Source: Bartonella kosoyi (GTDB lineage: Bacteria > Pseudomonadota > Alphaproteobacteria > Rhizobiales > Rhizobiaceae). Taken from it: a DNA stretch of 64,000 nucleotides. Position 1 is the first letter of the stretch; every line of letters begins with the position of its first letter. The translations under genes were made by a program, and so were the position numbers. Location of the stretch: assembly GCF_003606325.2 (NCBI RefSeq), contig NZ_CP031843.2, positions 310,001 to 374,000 on the forward strand, read 5' to 3'. Positions 11,201 through 21,137 of the stretch are shown here, piece by piece. The notes beneath the pieces are model-generated. The model was given only the letters and a program-made list of their open reading frames with translations. It had not been told where the DNA came from and did no database searches.

Positions 11201-11377
11201 GCCGTTAATCTTGGTGAAATCGCATGGAAAAATCTTATTGCCCTTATAACGTATTATCAAAATCCACAACAAGGCTATCTCTCACATGCTGTCCCCATTG
11301 AAAAACGGTATGAAGGTGACTACGACCATTTAGCACGGTTGTGGGAATGGTCAATTGGTTTTCATGAAGAAGAGTAA
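8258..11377 (+). CDS. addB: AddB subunit of the AddAB helicase-nuclease (double-strand break repair)
   Basis: Inactivated-helicase/nuclease subunit that, with AddA, resects double-strand breaks for RecA-dependent recombination, the RecBCD counterpart in alphaproteobacteria. About 1039 residues from the ATG at 8258. Visible features are LIYVPTRRAARALR near the N terminus, VVIGGLNEGSWP in the middle, and the C-terminal RecB-type nuclease motif EILDFKTGTPPSSKQ preceded by SGRADRLDVL. An in-frame TTG lies eight codons upstream (8234), but the ATG (MTYKPRVFSIS) fits the family start better. The stop is two bases before the addA ATG, so the pair forms an operon. Confidence 0.93.
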   Translation: MTYKPRVFSISSGTAFLPHFVDALLSGALIDNFALNGDIQTALADSLIYVPTRRAARALRLAFVERSDTRSTFLPTIRALGDVDEDSFLFVENHTSALNPPIGESERLLLLARLIRPWRENLPAHLRAMFGTEDVLIPAHSADALWLAQDLAHLMDEIETEAADWSKLKDIAPDMVAEWWQITLDFLTIVTQNWPQILTERQRSNPAEWRNQALTMHAETLRRAQSDKPIIAAGVSGSMPAVSHLLKVIASLPKGAVVLPGLDFHMDEEQWNALGTSNKEKTACASFDYAENIFSHPQYHLKKLLSLMECQRDHVCEIGLQSTTKKRRMVLLSEALRPASTTDKWIQIVRDDYEEICADWSFIEAINEREEALAIAVALRKAIEEPQKTAALITNDRNLARRVAAELQRFGIEANDSGGIPLAQTLPVTLLRLILENILQPDDPIAFLSLLKHPLTTLHQNRHRLRELAENFELFVLRGNTGRINLFECDQFLEKWIETYSHDRSEVNALDQQKFEEARFLCHLLKKAVEPLISLMKQEKECTVNEAVIATVEVFENFGRNEGNSLAHLYQHEAGQALSNFLRELVSDQSGLTFHLSEWPAMFSALIATRSVTPSPGGHPRLFIWGTLESRLQTVDTVVIGGLNEGSWPISTRNDAFLSRSMKMMLTLEPPEQRIGVSAHDFQWAMGMDKVVMSRALRVNHTPSIPSRWLQRIETVVGKQAWKQIRARGEILRHWTKMLDHTNMISDVERPCPVPPLDGRPRHFSVTEIETLRYDPYAIYAKKILRLRPLKPLIHDPSVLERGILYHAILAAFCTQIKNPNAANVLNVLLTIGRKEFDKFNFPPDIEVIWWNSFENLAPHLIQWEQSLGPRERYAEVVSEKISIGTTGVTLSGRADRLDVLPDKTVEILDFKTGTPPSSKQVRELLFPQLALETALLMEGAFPDFQDLTPSSLFYVPLNGKGEIKSQSILLTAKDKKTYLSAVNLGEIAWKNLIALITYYQNPQQGYLSHAVPIEKRYEGDYDHLARLWEWSIGFHEEE

Positions 11378-11379
11378 TC

Positions 11380-14300
11380 ATGACGTTTTTTTCTATTCCT
11401 GAAGCTGCTCTTGATGCACAAGCAACGGCAACACATCCCCAGAAAAACGTGTGGGTTTCTGCGAATGCAGGATCTGGAAAAACGCACGTTTTAAGTGAAC
11501 GTGTTATTCGTTTGCTTTTAAACGGTACGCCTCCAGCACGTATTTTATGCCTTACTTATACAAGAGCTGCTGCTGCTGTTATGCAATCACGAATTTTTCG
11601 CACGTTGTCCAGTTGGAATGAACTGGATGATGCACAGCTGCAAGAAACCTTGACACGGTTTGAAAATAAGCCCGTCAATGCGCAAAAATTAACGTATGCA
11701 CGACAACTCTTCGCGCGTGCGCTTGAAACACCTGGTGGCTTGAAAATTCAAACGATTCATGCTTTTTGCGAAGCTCTCTTGTATCAATTTATGTTAGAAG
11801 CCAATATTACACGGCATTTTGAAATTCCCGATGATGTCAGTCGCAAAAAATTACGACAAGAATCCCGTCGCCAACTTTTAGTACGTCGTGATATACAGCC
11901 TGCTTTACAACAGTTACTTCAAGTTATTAGCGAACATACTTTTAACAAACTTCTCTATGAAGCTGTTGAAAAGCAACATAAACTCTCTGATTTTTTCTCT
12001 TCTCTTTTATCTGAAAATGGAGAAGAAAAATTTCGTGCGCTTTTTAACTTAGCGCCTGATGAAACAAACCAATCCCTATTAGAAAAAATTCAACAAACCG
12101 CGCGTCTTCCTCTTTATGCTCTTAAGCATTGTGAAACCAATGGCAGTCAACGTTTGAAAGAGATGGTAGAAAAGTTTTCCCAATTAGAAGAAGCGCGTAA
12201 TGAGACCAATATTCTCAATATTGTCTCTGATATTTATTTGACCACAGAGGGTAAACCACGTAATTTTCCACATTTATCTCGTAAAAAATCAGATGAAATT
12301 TGGCCTTTTATTCAACAAATGCTTGAAGATAAACAAAGCAAAATTTTTGTTCTTTTAGAAAAATATCAATGCGCAAAAGTTGCCACCCTCAATATGGCTG
12401 CTTTTCAGATCTGTGCCATTTATCTCGAAATCTATACCAATCTAAAAAAAGCCAATGGCTTCTTAGATTTTGATGACATTATCGAGCGCACGCTCCATTT
12501 GTTACAGCGCAAAGGTGCAAGCCAATGGGTGCACTATAAACTTGATCAGGGGCTTGATCATATTCTTCTTGATGAAGCACAAGATACCAACCCTGAGCAA
12601 TGGCAAATTATTCAACTGTTGGCACAAGAATTTTTCTCAGGGTATAGCCAACGAACGAATATACGGACTCTTTTTGCTGTTGGAGATGAAAAGCAATCTA
12701 TTTATTCTTTTCAAGGTGCGGCTCCAGAAAACTTTGCTGCAAATGGACGAATCATTCAAAAAAAAGCGCAGCAAACAAATCAACAATTTGAAAAAATACA
12801 ACTGCATTACTCTTTTCGCTCTACAGCAGATGTTCTTAAAAGCGTTGATCTTGTTTTCGAAACACCAGAAAACTATAAAGGACTTTCGGCAGAAAATACA
12901 AAGACGGTGCATGAAGCTATTCGCGTTCATAGCCCAGGTGAAGTTATTATATGGGATGCCATTTCCAAAGAAACGAGCGAATTTCCTCATGATTGGCATT
13001 TGAGTGTTGATCATTTAGATACACCTGAAGTTCGTTTAGCCGAAAAAATAGCTGAAACGATTGCCGATTGGTTACAAAAAGGCGAAATGCTTCCAGCAAA
13101 GGGACGCTTAATACGGGCAAGTGATATTATGATCTTGGTTCGTAAACGTGATAAATTTGTTTCAGCTCTTTCCCGTGCTCTTAAACACCTTAATATTCCT
13201 GTAGCAGGGGCTGATCGTTTACAACTCACCAAGCATATTAGTATCCGTGACTTAATGGCGCTTGGACGTTTTGTTTTGCAGCCACAAGATGATCTTTCTC
13301 TTGCTTGCGTTTTAAAAAGTCCCCTTTTTGCTTTTAGTGAAGAGGAACTTTATCAACTTTCCGCGCACCGAACCGGCTCTCTTTGGCAAAGCTTATGTAC
13401 ACACGCATCATCGCAGGTATCTTTTAAAGATGCTTTTGAAAGACTGAACCATTATCGCACTTTAGTGGATAAAATACCGGTTTTCGAGTTTTATAGCCAT
13501 ATTCTGAATAATGATAAGGGAAGACAAAAAATTCTGTCTCGTTTAGGATCTGAAGCAAATGATGTACTCGATGCTTTTATGGATTATACGCTCGCTATTC
13601 AAAAAACAGGATTACCAGGATTACAAGCTTTTTTAGAAACATTAACTGCAAGCGAGCCAGAAATTAAACGTGAATTTGAACAAAACAATGAAGAAATTCG
13701 CATCATGACGGTTCATGCCGCAAAAGGACTAGAGGCTGCTATTGTGTTTTTGGTTGATCCTGGTAGTGCGATTTGGCATCCTCAGCATGCACCTCATTTG
13801 CTTAAAGTTCCTTTAAACAATGCACAAGGGAATGGACAACAAGCTTTTATTTGGCGCCCCAATGAAAAGTTTGATACAAAACTCTCTAAGCAAGCAATCT
13901 CACATTTAAAAGAGCGTGCCGAAGAAGAGTATAGGCGCCTTCTTTATGTAGGAATGACACGCGCTGAAGATCGTTTATTTGTTTGTGGATATAGAGGTAA
14001 AAAAACACCCCCTCATACATGGCTACAACTGGTAAAGAAAGCCCTTGAACCTCATGCGGTTGTTATAAAAGGTCCTGCAGAAGATATTGCAGCTTGGCGT
14101 TATTGCATTACATCTTCTTCTGCCTCTATAAACCAAGAAGTTTCTTGCGCTGAGAGTCAAGCCTTACCAGCTTTGCCTGCTTTTTTCTCTCATAAAGTAC
14201 TAGCAGAACCAATTCTCCCAAAACCGCTAAAACCTTCAGTTGCGAGCCTTGCCATTGAAGCTGATACAGAACTTTCGTCAAGCCCAAAACAGTTTTTTAC

Positions 14301-14853
14301 TTCACCTATTTTAGGAGAAATAAACACCAACAGAGCTTTTTTCATTGAATATGGTCATCTCATTCACCGATTATTACAATATCTCCCCGACTGCCCCCCA
14401 CAAAAACGTCAAGATTATGCTCGCAACTATCTCAATATCAAAGCTTCTCATTGGGATAAAAGCCAAAGAGAACATGCTCTTCGCCATGTTTGGAAAATTT
14501 TAGATCATGTTTACCTCAAACCCCTTTTCTCTGAGCAGTCACGTGCTGAAGTTCCCTTAATGGGGATTGTAAAAATTCGTGGAAAAGAACAAGCAATTTC
14601 TGGTCAAATTGATCGTCTCTACATCACGAAAAACAGCATTATCTTTGCTGATTTTAAAACAGGGATTCCACCTGAAAATGAAGCCACTATTGCTTCTCAT
14701 CATTGGTTGCAAATGGCGCTTTATCGAAAATTGTTGCAAGCGATTCATCCTGATAAAGATATCCAAGCTCTGCTTATCTACAGTAAAGAAGCCAAAATTT
14801 TTAAACTTCCCCCAGAAAAACTCGAGGCATGTCTTGATGAAATTGCCCTATAA
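11380..14853 (+). CDS. addA: AddA subunit of the AddAB helicase-nuclease
   Basis: UvrD/Rep-type superfamily 1 helicase with a C-terminal nuclease, partner of AddB in break resection. Motif I is SANAGSGKTHVLSERV (Walker A at residues 29-35), motif Ia CLTYTRAAAAVM, motif II LLDEAQDTNPEQW, motif III AVGDEKQSIYSFQGA, and motifs V-VI MTVHAAKGLEAAIVFL and LLYVGMTRAEDRL. The RecB-family nuclease appears as ISGQIDRLYI and FADFKTGIPP near residues 1070-1100. Length 1157 is typical. It follows addB with a two-base gap. trxA lies 175 bases downstream on the same strand, as in relatives. Confidence 0.95.
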   Translation: MTFFSIPEAALDAQATATHPQKNVWVSANAGSGKTHVLSERVIRLLLNGTPPARILCLTYTRAAAAVMQSRIFRTLSSWNELDDAQLQETLTRFENKPVNAQKLTYARQLFARALETPGGLKIQTIHAFCEALLYQFMLEANITRHFEIPDDVSRKKLRQESRRQLLVRRDIQPALQQLLQVISEHTFNKLLYEAVEKQHKLSDFFSSLLSENGEEKFRALFNLAPDETNQSLLEKIQQTARLPLYALKHCETNGSQRLKEMVEKFSQLEEARNETNILNIVSDIYLTTEGKPRNFPHLSRKKSDEIWPFIQQMLEDKQSKIFVLLEKYQCAKVATLNMAAFQICAIYLEIYTNLKKANGFLDFDDIIERTLHLLQRKGASQWVHYKLDQGLDHILLDEAQDTNPEQWQIIQLLAQEFFSGYSQRTNIRTLFAVGDEKQSIYSFQGAAPENFAANGRIIQKKAQQTNQQFEKIQLHYSFRSTADVLKSVDLVFETPENYKGLSAENTKTVHEAIRVHSPGEVIIWDAISKETSEFPHDWHLSVDHLDTPEVRLAEKIAETIADWLQKGEMLPAKGRLIRASDIMILVRKRDKFVSALSRALKHLNIPVAGADRLQLTKHISIRDLMALGRFVLQPQDDLSLACVLKSPLFAFSEEELYQLSAHRTGSLWQSLCTHASSQVSFKDAFERLNHYRTLVDKIPVFEFYSHILNNDKGRQKILSRLGSEANDVLDAFMDYTLAIQKTGLPGLQAFLETLTASEPEIKREFEQNNEEIRIMTVHAAKGLEAAIVFLVDPGSAIWHPQHAPHLLKVPLNNAQGNGQQAFIWRPNEKFDTKLSKQAISHLKERAEEEYRRLLYVGMTRAEDRLFVCGYRGKKTPPHTWLQLVKKALEPHAVVIKGPAEDIAAWRYCITSSSASINQEVSCAESQALPALPAFFSHKVLAEPILPKPLKPSVASLAIEADTELSSSPKQFFTSPILGEINTNRAFFIEYGHLIHRLLQYLPDCPPQKRQDYARNYLNIKASHWDKSQREHALRHVWKILDHVYLKPLFSEQSRAEVPLMGIVKIRGKEQAISGQIDRLYITKNSIIFADFKTGIPPENEATIASHHWLQMALYRKLLQAIHPDKDIQALLIYSKEAKIFKLPPEKLEACLDEIAL

Positions 14854-15028
14854 GTTATTGCTTCCCTTCAAAGTATCTTTACGCTTTTTTACTTTCCTAA
14901 AATTGCTCAAATAAACACACGCCACAATTTTTGGTGCAAAAAAGCTTCTTAATAATTTATCTTTGCAATAACTTGATATGAATTGTTATCATACCAATCT
15001 ATAAAAAGTGAATATAAAGGATAAATCA

Positions 15029-15352
15029 ATGACGTGTGTAAAAGTTGATAAGGACAGTTTCGAAAGTGAAGTTCTAACCTCTTCCACCCCTGTTGTGGTT
15101 GATTTTTGGGCAGAATGGTGTGGTCCTTGCAAAATGATAGCGCCAATTTTGGATGAAGTTTCAACAGAAATGCAAAACCAAGTTAAAATTGTCAAAGTAA
15201 ATATTGACGAAAATCCGGAATTAGCTACCCAATATGGAGTACGCTCTATCCCTACATTACTAATGTTTAAAAATGGAAGTGTCTCATCAAATATGGTTGG
15301 CGCTACCTCTAAAGGACGCCTTTCTGAGTGGATAAAAGATGGGCTTCGTTAA
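15029..15352 (+). CDS. trxA: Thioredoxin
   Basis: Cytosolic dithiol-disulfide reductant. The active site W30-C31-G32-P33-C34 lies in [19 protein letters not shown], and the cis-Pro loop is [12 protein letters not shown]; the single domain of 107 residues matches classical Trx1. An in-frame ATG exists seven codons upstream (15008), but AAAGGA spaced correctly before MTCVKVD and the family length favour 15029. It sits downstream of addAB on the same strand and is closed by a strong intrinsic terminator at 15373. Next to addA in rhizobia, trxA is the usual neighbour. Confidence 0.95.
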   Translation: MTCVKVDKDSFESEVLTSSTPVVVDFWAEWCGPCKMIAPILDEVSTEMQNQVKIVKVNIDENPELATQYGVRSIPTLLMFKNGSVSSNMVGATSKGRLSEWIKDGLR

Positions 15353-15372
15353 TGCCATACATAGATAACGAT

Positions 15373-15411
15373 AAAGGAGAGAAATTTTTGTCTCTCCTTT
15401 TGATTTTTTTT
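15373..15411 (+). terminator. Intrinsic terminator of trxA
   Basis: AAAGGAGAGA (15373-15382) pairs exactly with TCTCTCCTTT (15391-15400) around an eight-base loop, followed by TGATTTTTTTT. It lies 20 bases after the trxA stop and is the clearest Rho-independent terminator in the window. Confidence 0.9.
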
Positions 15412-16110
15412 AAATATTCTTTTCTGTTTAATTAAATCAAAAAGTTAAATGCCATTTATTTTAATGCTTTTAAGAATCTACACTGTTATGCATGATTCAA
15501 GAGATCATTTTTTATTAAAAAATTGTCCTGTATAAACAATGTAGACAATACTTTCTTTATATGTACGCCAACGAATATTTAAGTGAATGATATTTTCTTC
15601 TTAGACAAGGCGATCAAGATAGGGAATCCAACACATAAAAAGAGCAAATATCACTTTAGCAATAAGGGGCCTCTGCTTGGAGTGCTTGGCAATAACAGAA
15701 GGAGATTTTAAGCAAAAATTTTACAAGTTGCTTTTTTGAAATTTACACTTTTTAAGGAGAAAGAAGAAAGCAATTCACTATAGGGGGTAAGTTAATGCTC
15801 TTCTGAAAAAATTATCACCTTGATATAAATTCCCTTACACATTTCTCTAGAATCAAAAGAGTTTTTTGAAAATTTTTTAAAAAATATGAGAGACAAAAAA
15901 CATTCTCTAAAAGAAACGAATTAATTCCTACCAATTAATGAATGTCCTTTGCAAGTTGTGCTATTTTTATAACAGAGTCTGTGTTTTGTTTCATCTTCAT
16001 GGTTGGTGCATCCATCAGAACTTCTTTATTGCTATTCATCATCTCAAATTTTCTAGGCATGTCCTAAGGCATAACAAACTAAAAAATGATGATGACTATA
16101 TCGATATTTT
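15412..16110. other. Spacer between the trxA terminator and tsaE (convergent genes)
   Basis: About 700 bases, very AT-rich, no recognisable gene. An open frame covering 15938-16180 runs into the end of tsaE on the other strand and has no family features. I see no RNA gene. Confidence 0.4.
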
Positions 16111-16590
16111 TTATGTGCGAATTGCAAAAGACTGTTGCAAACGGTCAATGGAATGTTGTGCAGATCTCAGTATCACATGACGTCCCTGTGCTTTGTATTG
16201 CAAGGTGAGTGCAAAACTGGCAATCTCTAAAAGATCTGTACTTCTTTCTGGCCATTCAACGAGTAAAATGTTTTTCTCACGTGCTTCATGAAGTCCTAAT
16301 TCATCAATTTCTTCTGCCATAGAAAGGCGATAAAGATCAGCATGAATAATTTCAAACTGTGGAAGTTGATAGCTTTGCACAAGAGTAAAAGTAGGGCTTG
16401 GAACATCCATAGTTTTATCGTTTGCAAGCGTTTGGATGATTGTGCGTGCAATGGTTGATTTTCCAGTTCCAAGATCTCCTTGCAGTGCTACAAGATCCCC
16501 TGGCTTTAAAGAAAGGGCTAAATCTTTTGCAAAAAGCTTTGTTGCTTCTTCATTTTCAAGGAAAAAATCAAAATTCATTAAGACTTTCAT
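16111..16590 (-). CDS. tsaE: tRNA threonylcarbamoyladenosine biosynthesis ATPase TsaE
   Basis: P-loop ATPase that works with TsaB/TsaD to make t6A37 on ANN-decoding tRNAs. Walker A is GDLGTGKST at residues 38-46, followed by VPSPTFTLVQSY and IIHADLYRL, and Walker-B-like ILLVEWPER; these are the family signatures. The 159-residue length is normal. Its ATG overlaps the divL stop by one base, so it is the last gene of a divL-tsaE unit. In rhizobia divL and tsaE are regular neighbours, which supports both calls. Confidence 0.94.
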   Translation of the reverse strand: MKVLMNFDFFLENEEATKLFAKDLALSLKPGDLVALQGDLGTGKSTIARTIIQTLANDKTMDVPSPTFTLVQSYQLPQFEIIHADLYRLSMAEEIDELGLHEAREKNILLVEWPERSTDLLEIASFALTLQYKAQGRHVILRSAQHSIDRLQQSFAIRT

Positions 16591-19055
16591 TAAAAAATCT
16601 CATCTCCTTTTGGGAGGGGGAAAAAACACTTAACTGTTGTTCCTTTTCCAGAACCGGTAAGAATTTCAACATGTCCACCGTGTAGTTCAACGAAACTTTT
16701 CACAAGCGAAAGACCAAGCCCCGCTCCTGCACGCCCACCATGGTGTGAATGGGAAGAAAAACGTTTAAAAATACGATCAAGAATGTCTTCAGGGATGTCA
16801 GAGCCCTCATTGTGAACACTAAAGACAATGTTATCATCTTGTTCATCGACACAAAATTCAATTGTGCTCGCTTCCGTTGCAAAATTAAGTGCATTACTCA
16901 AAACATTCACAAAAATTTGATGTAAGCGTTTTTCGTCAGCAGAAATAGTGTTTAAGGAAGGAGAAATTTGTTGTAAAAGCGTAATGTGGCGTCCATTAAG
17001 GCGATCTTCTACACGGGCTACTGCTTGTATCATCGCATCGGCAATGTTCACTGGTTTTATGTCTAACTCCATAATGCCTGCATCAAGAGTGGCAAGATCA
17101 AGAATATCATTAACAATATTGAGAAGGGTTCCTGATTCTGAATGAATGTGCCCAAGATATTCTTGTTGACGTTCATTGATAGAACCAAAAATTTGATCCC
17201 GTAAAATATCGGAAAAACCAATAATATTAGTAAGAGGTGTACGCAATTCATAGGAAACATGTTGGACAAATTCATTCCGCAAACGATCTGCACTTTCTAA
17301 GGCTTCATTTTTTTCTTGAAGAGCACGTGCAACATGGACAGTATCTGTAACATTTACAAAAGTAAGCATCGTTTGTCCATCGGGAAGAGGGACTAAAGTA
17401 TAGTCAATAATCATATCATTTTTAAGATCTATACGACCCGAATATGTTTCACGTTTTTCAGCAAAACCGGTAATGAATTTAGTAAATTGATCCCATTCTT
17501 GTCGCACTGTTAAGGCTGAACAATGATTTTTTAACTGTGTAATGTGGGTTCCTTCTACCAGTAAATTATAAGGAAGCGACCACAATTTGGACAAGGCAGG
17601 ATTCGATAAACGAAGGCGTCCATCAGCACCAAAAACGACCACACCTTCAGAAAGTTTATCAAGTGTTTCACCTTGTATTTTAATAAGTGTATTATAACGG
17701 CGTTCAAGATCAATTTTTTCTGTAAGGTTTTCATAAAGCCATGTAACCCCTCCTTGTGGATGAGGATTCGAAACAACACGCACCGTACGACCATCTGGAA
17801 GATTCCAAATTTGTTGGTTTGATTCTGTTTGCCGATAGGCTTTAAAAAGTTCTTCTTTCCACGCACGCCAATCAGGATGTTCAGCAATGAGCCCTTTTTC
17901 ACGTAAACGTTCAAGAAATAATGTATGGCTTGGTTCACTTTCTAAAAAGGAACTTTCTAACGGCCATAAAACTTTAAAAGCATGATTGCAGAATTTTAAT
18001 TTTTGGTTTGTATCAAAAATGGCGACAGCTGTTGAGATTTGGTCAAGGGTTTCACAATGGCTTTGAAGCACATATCTTAATTCATGAGCAAGATTTTCAT
18101 AGGCGCTGTCATCTCGTGCAAAAGCAGCCATCCCTTCGGTTGTTGTGAGACGAGTGAGATGAAAATAGCACCGTTCTCCATCAATGACGGTGTGAACATG
18201 TTCTTGAAAAATTGTTTCTGTTTCATTTGTTTTGCGTTGTGTGTTTTCATTGAAAAGATCACCAACTTCATCACTGCCTTCACGAAAATCTGTCATTTCT
18301 CTAAAGGCGCGATTGATAAAACAAACTTTTCCTTCACAATCTTTTATCCATACAGGCTCTTGAATAAGATCAAGGAGATTACGCTGCATTCTAAGTTCAG
18401 TAAGAAGGCGAGCAATATCTTTTTGTAAACGAGCATTTTCGCTCTGCTGTTTTGAGATATCTTGAAAACGAGCGATAGCGACTGTCCCTGCAATAACCCC
18501 TGTAACTTGTAGCAGCACATGATTTGTGGTGGTGATAGAAAGTTCAAAAGGGTGACATTTACAACGCAGTTGAGTCAACGCATAATCAAGTTCTCGCAGA
18601 GAGTTTTCTTCAACCCAGAGTTCAAAGCGCTGAAAATCTTGCTGATCAATGCCTATTTTTTGCAACGTGGAAAGGCCACCAAAGACACGAGGCAAGGATG
18701 TTGGATTTTCCCAAATAAGAAGAGATTGCTCGGTTTCTTCCAGAAGCCATTCATAATATTTAAGTTTTTCAGAAAAATCTGTCTGAATTATCTTCAGAGG
18801 CTTCTGTACAGCTTTTTTTGCATGCATAATAACAACGACGCACGAGAGAATTGAAGCACAAGAAATTCCTCCACATAGCACTAAAAGCAGCCATGGACCA
18901 TTTGGCAAAGTGAAGGAAAATGGTAAATAATCTTCCAACGATTGAGCAACAGTGCATGTTGGAGAAAAAAAGAAAAAAAGGCAAAATATAGACGTATAGA
19001 TTCGGATCATTTTTTGAGCTTTTTCTTTGGGGGTATGGTCACCAAAGCTGAGCAC
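16590..19055 (-). CDS. divL: DivL-like PAS sensor kinase homologue with Tyr in place of the phospho-His
   Basis: 821 residues: an N-terminal hydrophobic segment and a second membrane segment near residues 55-78, then PAS-like regions (around FINRAFREM, AIFDTNQKLKFCNHAF and VVFGADGRLRLSNPAL), then HisKA and HATPase_c domains. The HisKA motif reads HVSYELRTPL: codon TAT at 17252-17250 gives Tyr602 where kinases have His. That substitution is the hallmark of DivL, which in Caulobacter binds DivK and controls CckA. The G1 box is also degenerate (HNEGSDIP), while GAGLGLSLVKS (G2) is kept. A GTG start at 19055 has AGGGA eight bases upstream; an ATG at 19010 is an alternative. The neighbours ahcY and tsaE fit. 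Confidence 0.88.
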   Translation of the reverse strand: MLSFGDHTPKEKAQKMIRIYTSIFCLFFFFSPTCTVAQSLEDYLPFSFTLPNGPWLLLVLCGGISCASILSCVVVIMHAKKAVQKPLKIIQTDFSEKLKYYEWLLEETEQSLLIWENPTSLPRVFGGLSTLQKIGIDQQDFQRFELWVEENSLRELDYALTQLRCKCHPFELSITTTNHVLLQVTGVIAGTVAIARFQDISKQQSENARLQKDIARLLTELRMQRNLLDLIQEPVWIKDCEGKVCFINRAFREMTDFREGSDEVGDLFNENTQRKTNETETIFQEHVHTVIDGERCYFHLTRLTTTEGMAAFARDDSAYENLAHELRYVLQSHCETLDQISTAVAIFDTNQKLKFCNHAFKVLWPLESSFLESEPSHTLFLERLREKGLIAEHPDWRAWKEELFKAYRQTESNQQIWNLPDGRTVRVVSNPHPQGGVTWLYENLTEKIDLERRYNTLIKIQGETLDKLSEGVVVFGADGRLRLSNPALSKLWSLPYNLLVEGTHITQLKNHCSALTVRQEWDQFTKFITGFAEKRETYSGRIDLKNDMIIDYTLVPLPDGQTMLTFVNVTDTVHVARALQEKNEALESADRLRNEFVQHVSYELRTPLTNIIGFSDILRDQIFGSINERQQEYLGHIHSESGTLLNIVNDILDLATLDAGIMELDIKPVNIADAMIQAVARVEDRLNGRHITLLQQISPSLNTISADEKRLHQIFVNVLSNALNFATEASTIEFCVDEQDDNIVFSVHNEGSDIPEDILDRIFKRFSSHSHHGGRAGAGLGLSLVKSFVELHGGHVEILTGSGKGTTVKCFFPLPKGDEIF

Positions 19056-19090
19056 GATATCTTTCCCTTTTTTTAACCCAAGGAAGCAAT

Positions 19091-20488
19091 TTAGTAACGG
19101 TAATGGTTTGGTTTATAAGGTCCTTGCAGTGTGACTCCAATATAAGCAGCTTGTTCTTCTGATAAAACAGTTAATTTTATTCCTAATCGATCAAGATGGA
19201 GACGTGCAACTTTTTCATCAAGATGTTTAGGTAAAACAGTAACTTCATTTTTATAGTGTTCTGCACGGGTAAAAAGTTCAATTTGCGCTAAAACTTGATT
19301 GGTAAACGAGGCTGACATGACAAAAGAGGGATGCCCTGTGGCATTACCGAGGTTTAACAACCGCCCTTCAGAGAGCAAAATAATGCGTTTTCCATCGGGA
19401 AAGGTGATCATATCAACTTGAGGTTTAATATTTGTCCATGGCAAATTTCTAAGGGCTGCGACTTGGATTTCGTTATCAAAATGACCAATATTTCCAAGAA
19501 TACACATATCCTTGACTTGTCGTATATGATCTAAACGGACAACATCTTTATTGCCTGTTGTTGTGATGATAATATCAGCGCTGGAGGCAGCATCATCCAA
19601 ATTAACAACTTCATAGCCATCCATGGCCGCTTGAAGCGCGCAAATAGGATCAATTTCTGTTATTTTAACACGAGCCCCAGCACCTGAAAGAGAAGCTGCT
19701 GAACCTTTTCCTACATCACCATAACCACAGACAATAGCAGTTTTCCCCGCGATCATCACGTCCGTTCCACGCCGAATACCATCAACCAATGATTCTTTAC
19801 ATCCATATTTATTATCAAACTTTGATTTTGTGACGCTATCATTGACATTAATAGCAGGAAAAGGCAGAAGCCCTTCTTTTTGTAATTGATAAAGACGATT
19901 AACACCTGTTGTAGTTTCTTCGCTTACACCTTTAATTGCTGCGCGTTGTCGTGTAAAAAATCCTGGCGTTGTATCCATACGCTTTTGGATTTGTTTGAAA
20001 AAAATTTCTTCTTCTTCTGTTTTGGGATGCGAGAGGATATCTTTATTTTGTTCTGCACGACTTCCCATTAAAATATAGTTTGTAGCATCTGCGCCATCAT
20101 CTAAAATCATATTGGAAGGATGACCATCAGGCCATTGGAAAATGGCATCTATATAAGTCCAATATTCTTCCAATGTTTCACCCTTAACAGCGAATACAGG
20201 AATACCTGTTGCGGCGATAGCTGCTGCTGCATGATCTTGCGTAGAAAAAATATTGCTAGAGCTCCACCGTATATCGGCACCAATTGCTTTTAATGTTTCA
20301 ATTAAAACAGCTGTCTGAATTGTCATGTGCAATGAGCCAGAAATGCGCGCACCCTGCAAAGGTTGACTGGAGAAAAATTCCTTGCGACAAGCCATTAAGC
20401 CAGGCATTTCAGTTTCAGCAATATCAAGTTCTTTACGACCATAATCAGCAAGGGCAATATCTTTGACAACAAAATCTTGAGCTGTCAT
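19091..20488 (-). CDS. ahcY: Adenosylhomocysteinase
   Basis: NAD-dependent hydrolysis of S-adenosylhomocysteine to adenosine and homocysteine, relieving product inhibition of methyltransferases. The NAD-binding loop is [13 protein letters not shown] (about residue 255), with [13 protein letters not shown] and the C-terminal [11 protein letters not shown] and [10 protein letters not shown] segments. The 465-residue length is the long bacterial form with an internal insertion. The gene ends 35 bases before divL on the same strand. I see no S-adenosylhomocysteine riboswitch in the 150 bases upstream. Confidence 0.97.
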   Translation of the reverse strand: MTAQDFVVKDIALADYGRKELDIAETEMPGLMACRKEFFSSQPLQGARISGSLHMTIQTAVLIETLKAIGADIRWSSSNIFSTQDHAAAAIAATGIPVFAVKGETLEEYWTYIDAIFQWPDGHPSNMILDDGADATNYILMGSRAEQNKDILSHPKTEEEEIFFKQIQKRMDTTPGFFTRQRAAIKGVSEETTTGVNRLYQLQKEGLLPFPAINVNDSVTKSKFDNKYGCKESLVDGIRRGTDVMIAGKTAIVCGYGDVGKGSAASLSGAGARVKITEIDPICALQAAMDGYEVVNLDDAASSADIIITTTGNKDVVRLDHIRQVKDMCILGNIGHFDNEIQVAALRNLPWTNIKPQVDMITFPDGKRIILLSEGRLLNLGNATGHPSFVMSASFTNQVLAQIELFTRAEHYKNEVTVLPKHLDEKVARLHLDRLGIKLTVLSEEQAAYIGVTLQGPYKPNHYRY

Positions 20489-21137
20489 TCTTCATTCCTT
20501 TAAAATCAGTTTTTTAAAAGACGGTAGGAGAAATTAAAAAAAAATGCAAGACAAGAAGAAGACTTCTTTATGTGAAAAAGCTCTTTTAAAATCTCTATAA
20601 ATTTGTGCAACAAACATGCATTTATGGCTCTGATTTACGTCACGTTAAAATTTTTAAAAATCTTCAGAGGGATACCTTTTAAAGAATAAAATGATGCATT
20701 GCTTCACAGTTTTTATATCGACTTTTTACGGGATAATCAAAGAGAGAGTATACTCTTATTCTCCTCGCTCGTGCGGTTGTTTAGAAAAGGTACATTACCT
20801 CGTTTCATTTCATGATTAAGTTTTTGAGCAAAATAATATAATGCAAAGCTATACGTTGTTGTCTTTATATTTATGAATAGACAATCCAGATTCAGCGCTT
20901 TTGGATTCCTATGATACCTCTGCTCTGCATAAAGACAATTTATAAGAAGTGTTTTTTCTGTTTTCAACGATTTTTATCAAAAGACTCTAAATGTGAGAGA
21001 AAATATTTTTCGTCGTACTGAATGGAGCATTTAAAAAGCAAAAACTTTCATCCATTGAAAAGTCTGATTTTAAAAGAGCGAACAACAAGCTATGAATTAT
21101 AAATCAAATAATTAACTCAGTTTTTGGAGAATCTATT
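20489..21137. other. Spacer between ahcY and the NDUFA9-like gene
   Basis: AT-rich, no recognisable gene. It contains a perfect 12-bp palindrome AGAGTATACTCT at 20745-20756 with no clear partner gene. The ahcY promoter should lie at its left end. Confidence 0.4.

Noticed and set aside
15938..16180. 80-codon frame downstream of tsaE on the opposite strand
   Set aside because: Its last third is antisense to tsaE and the rest has no protein features.
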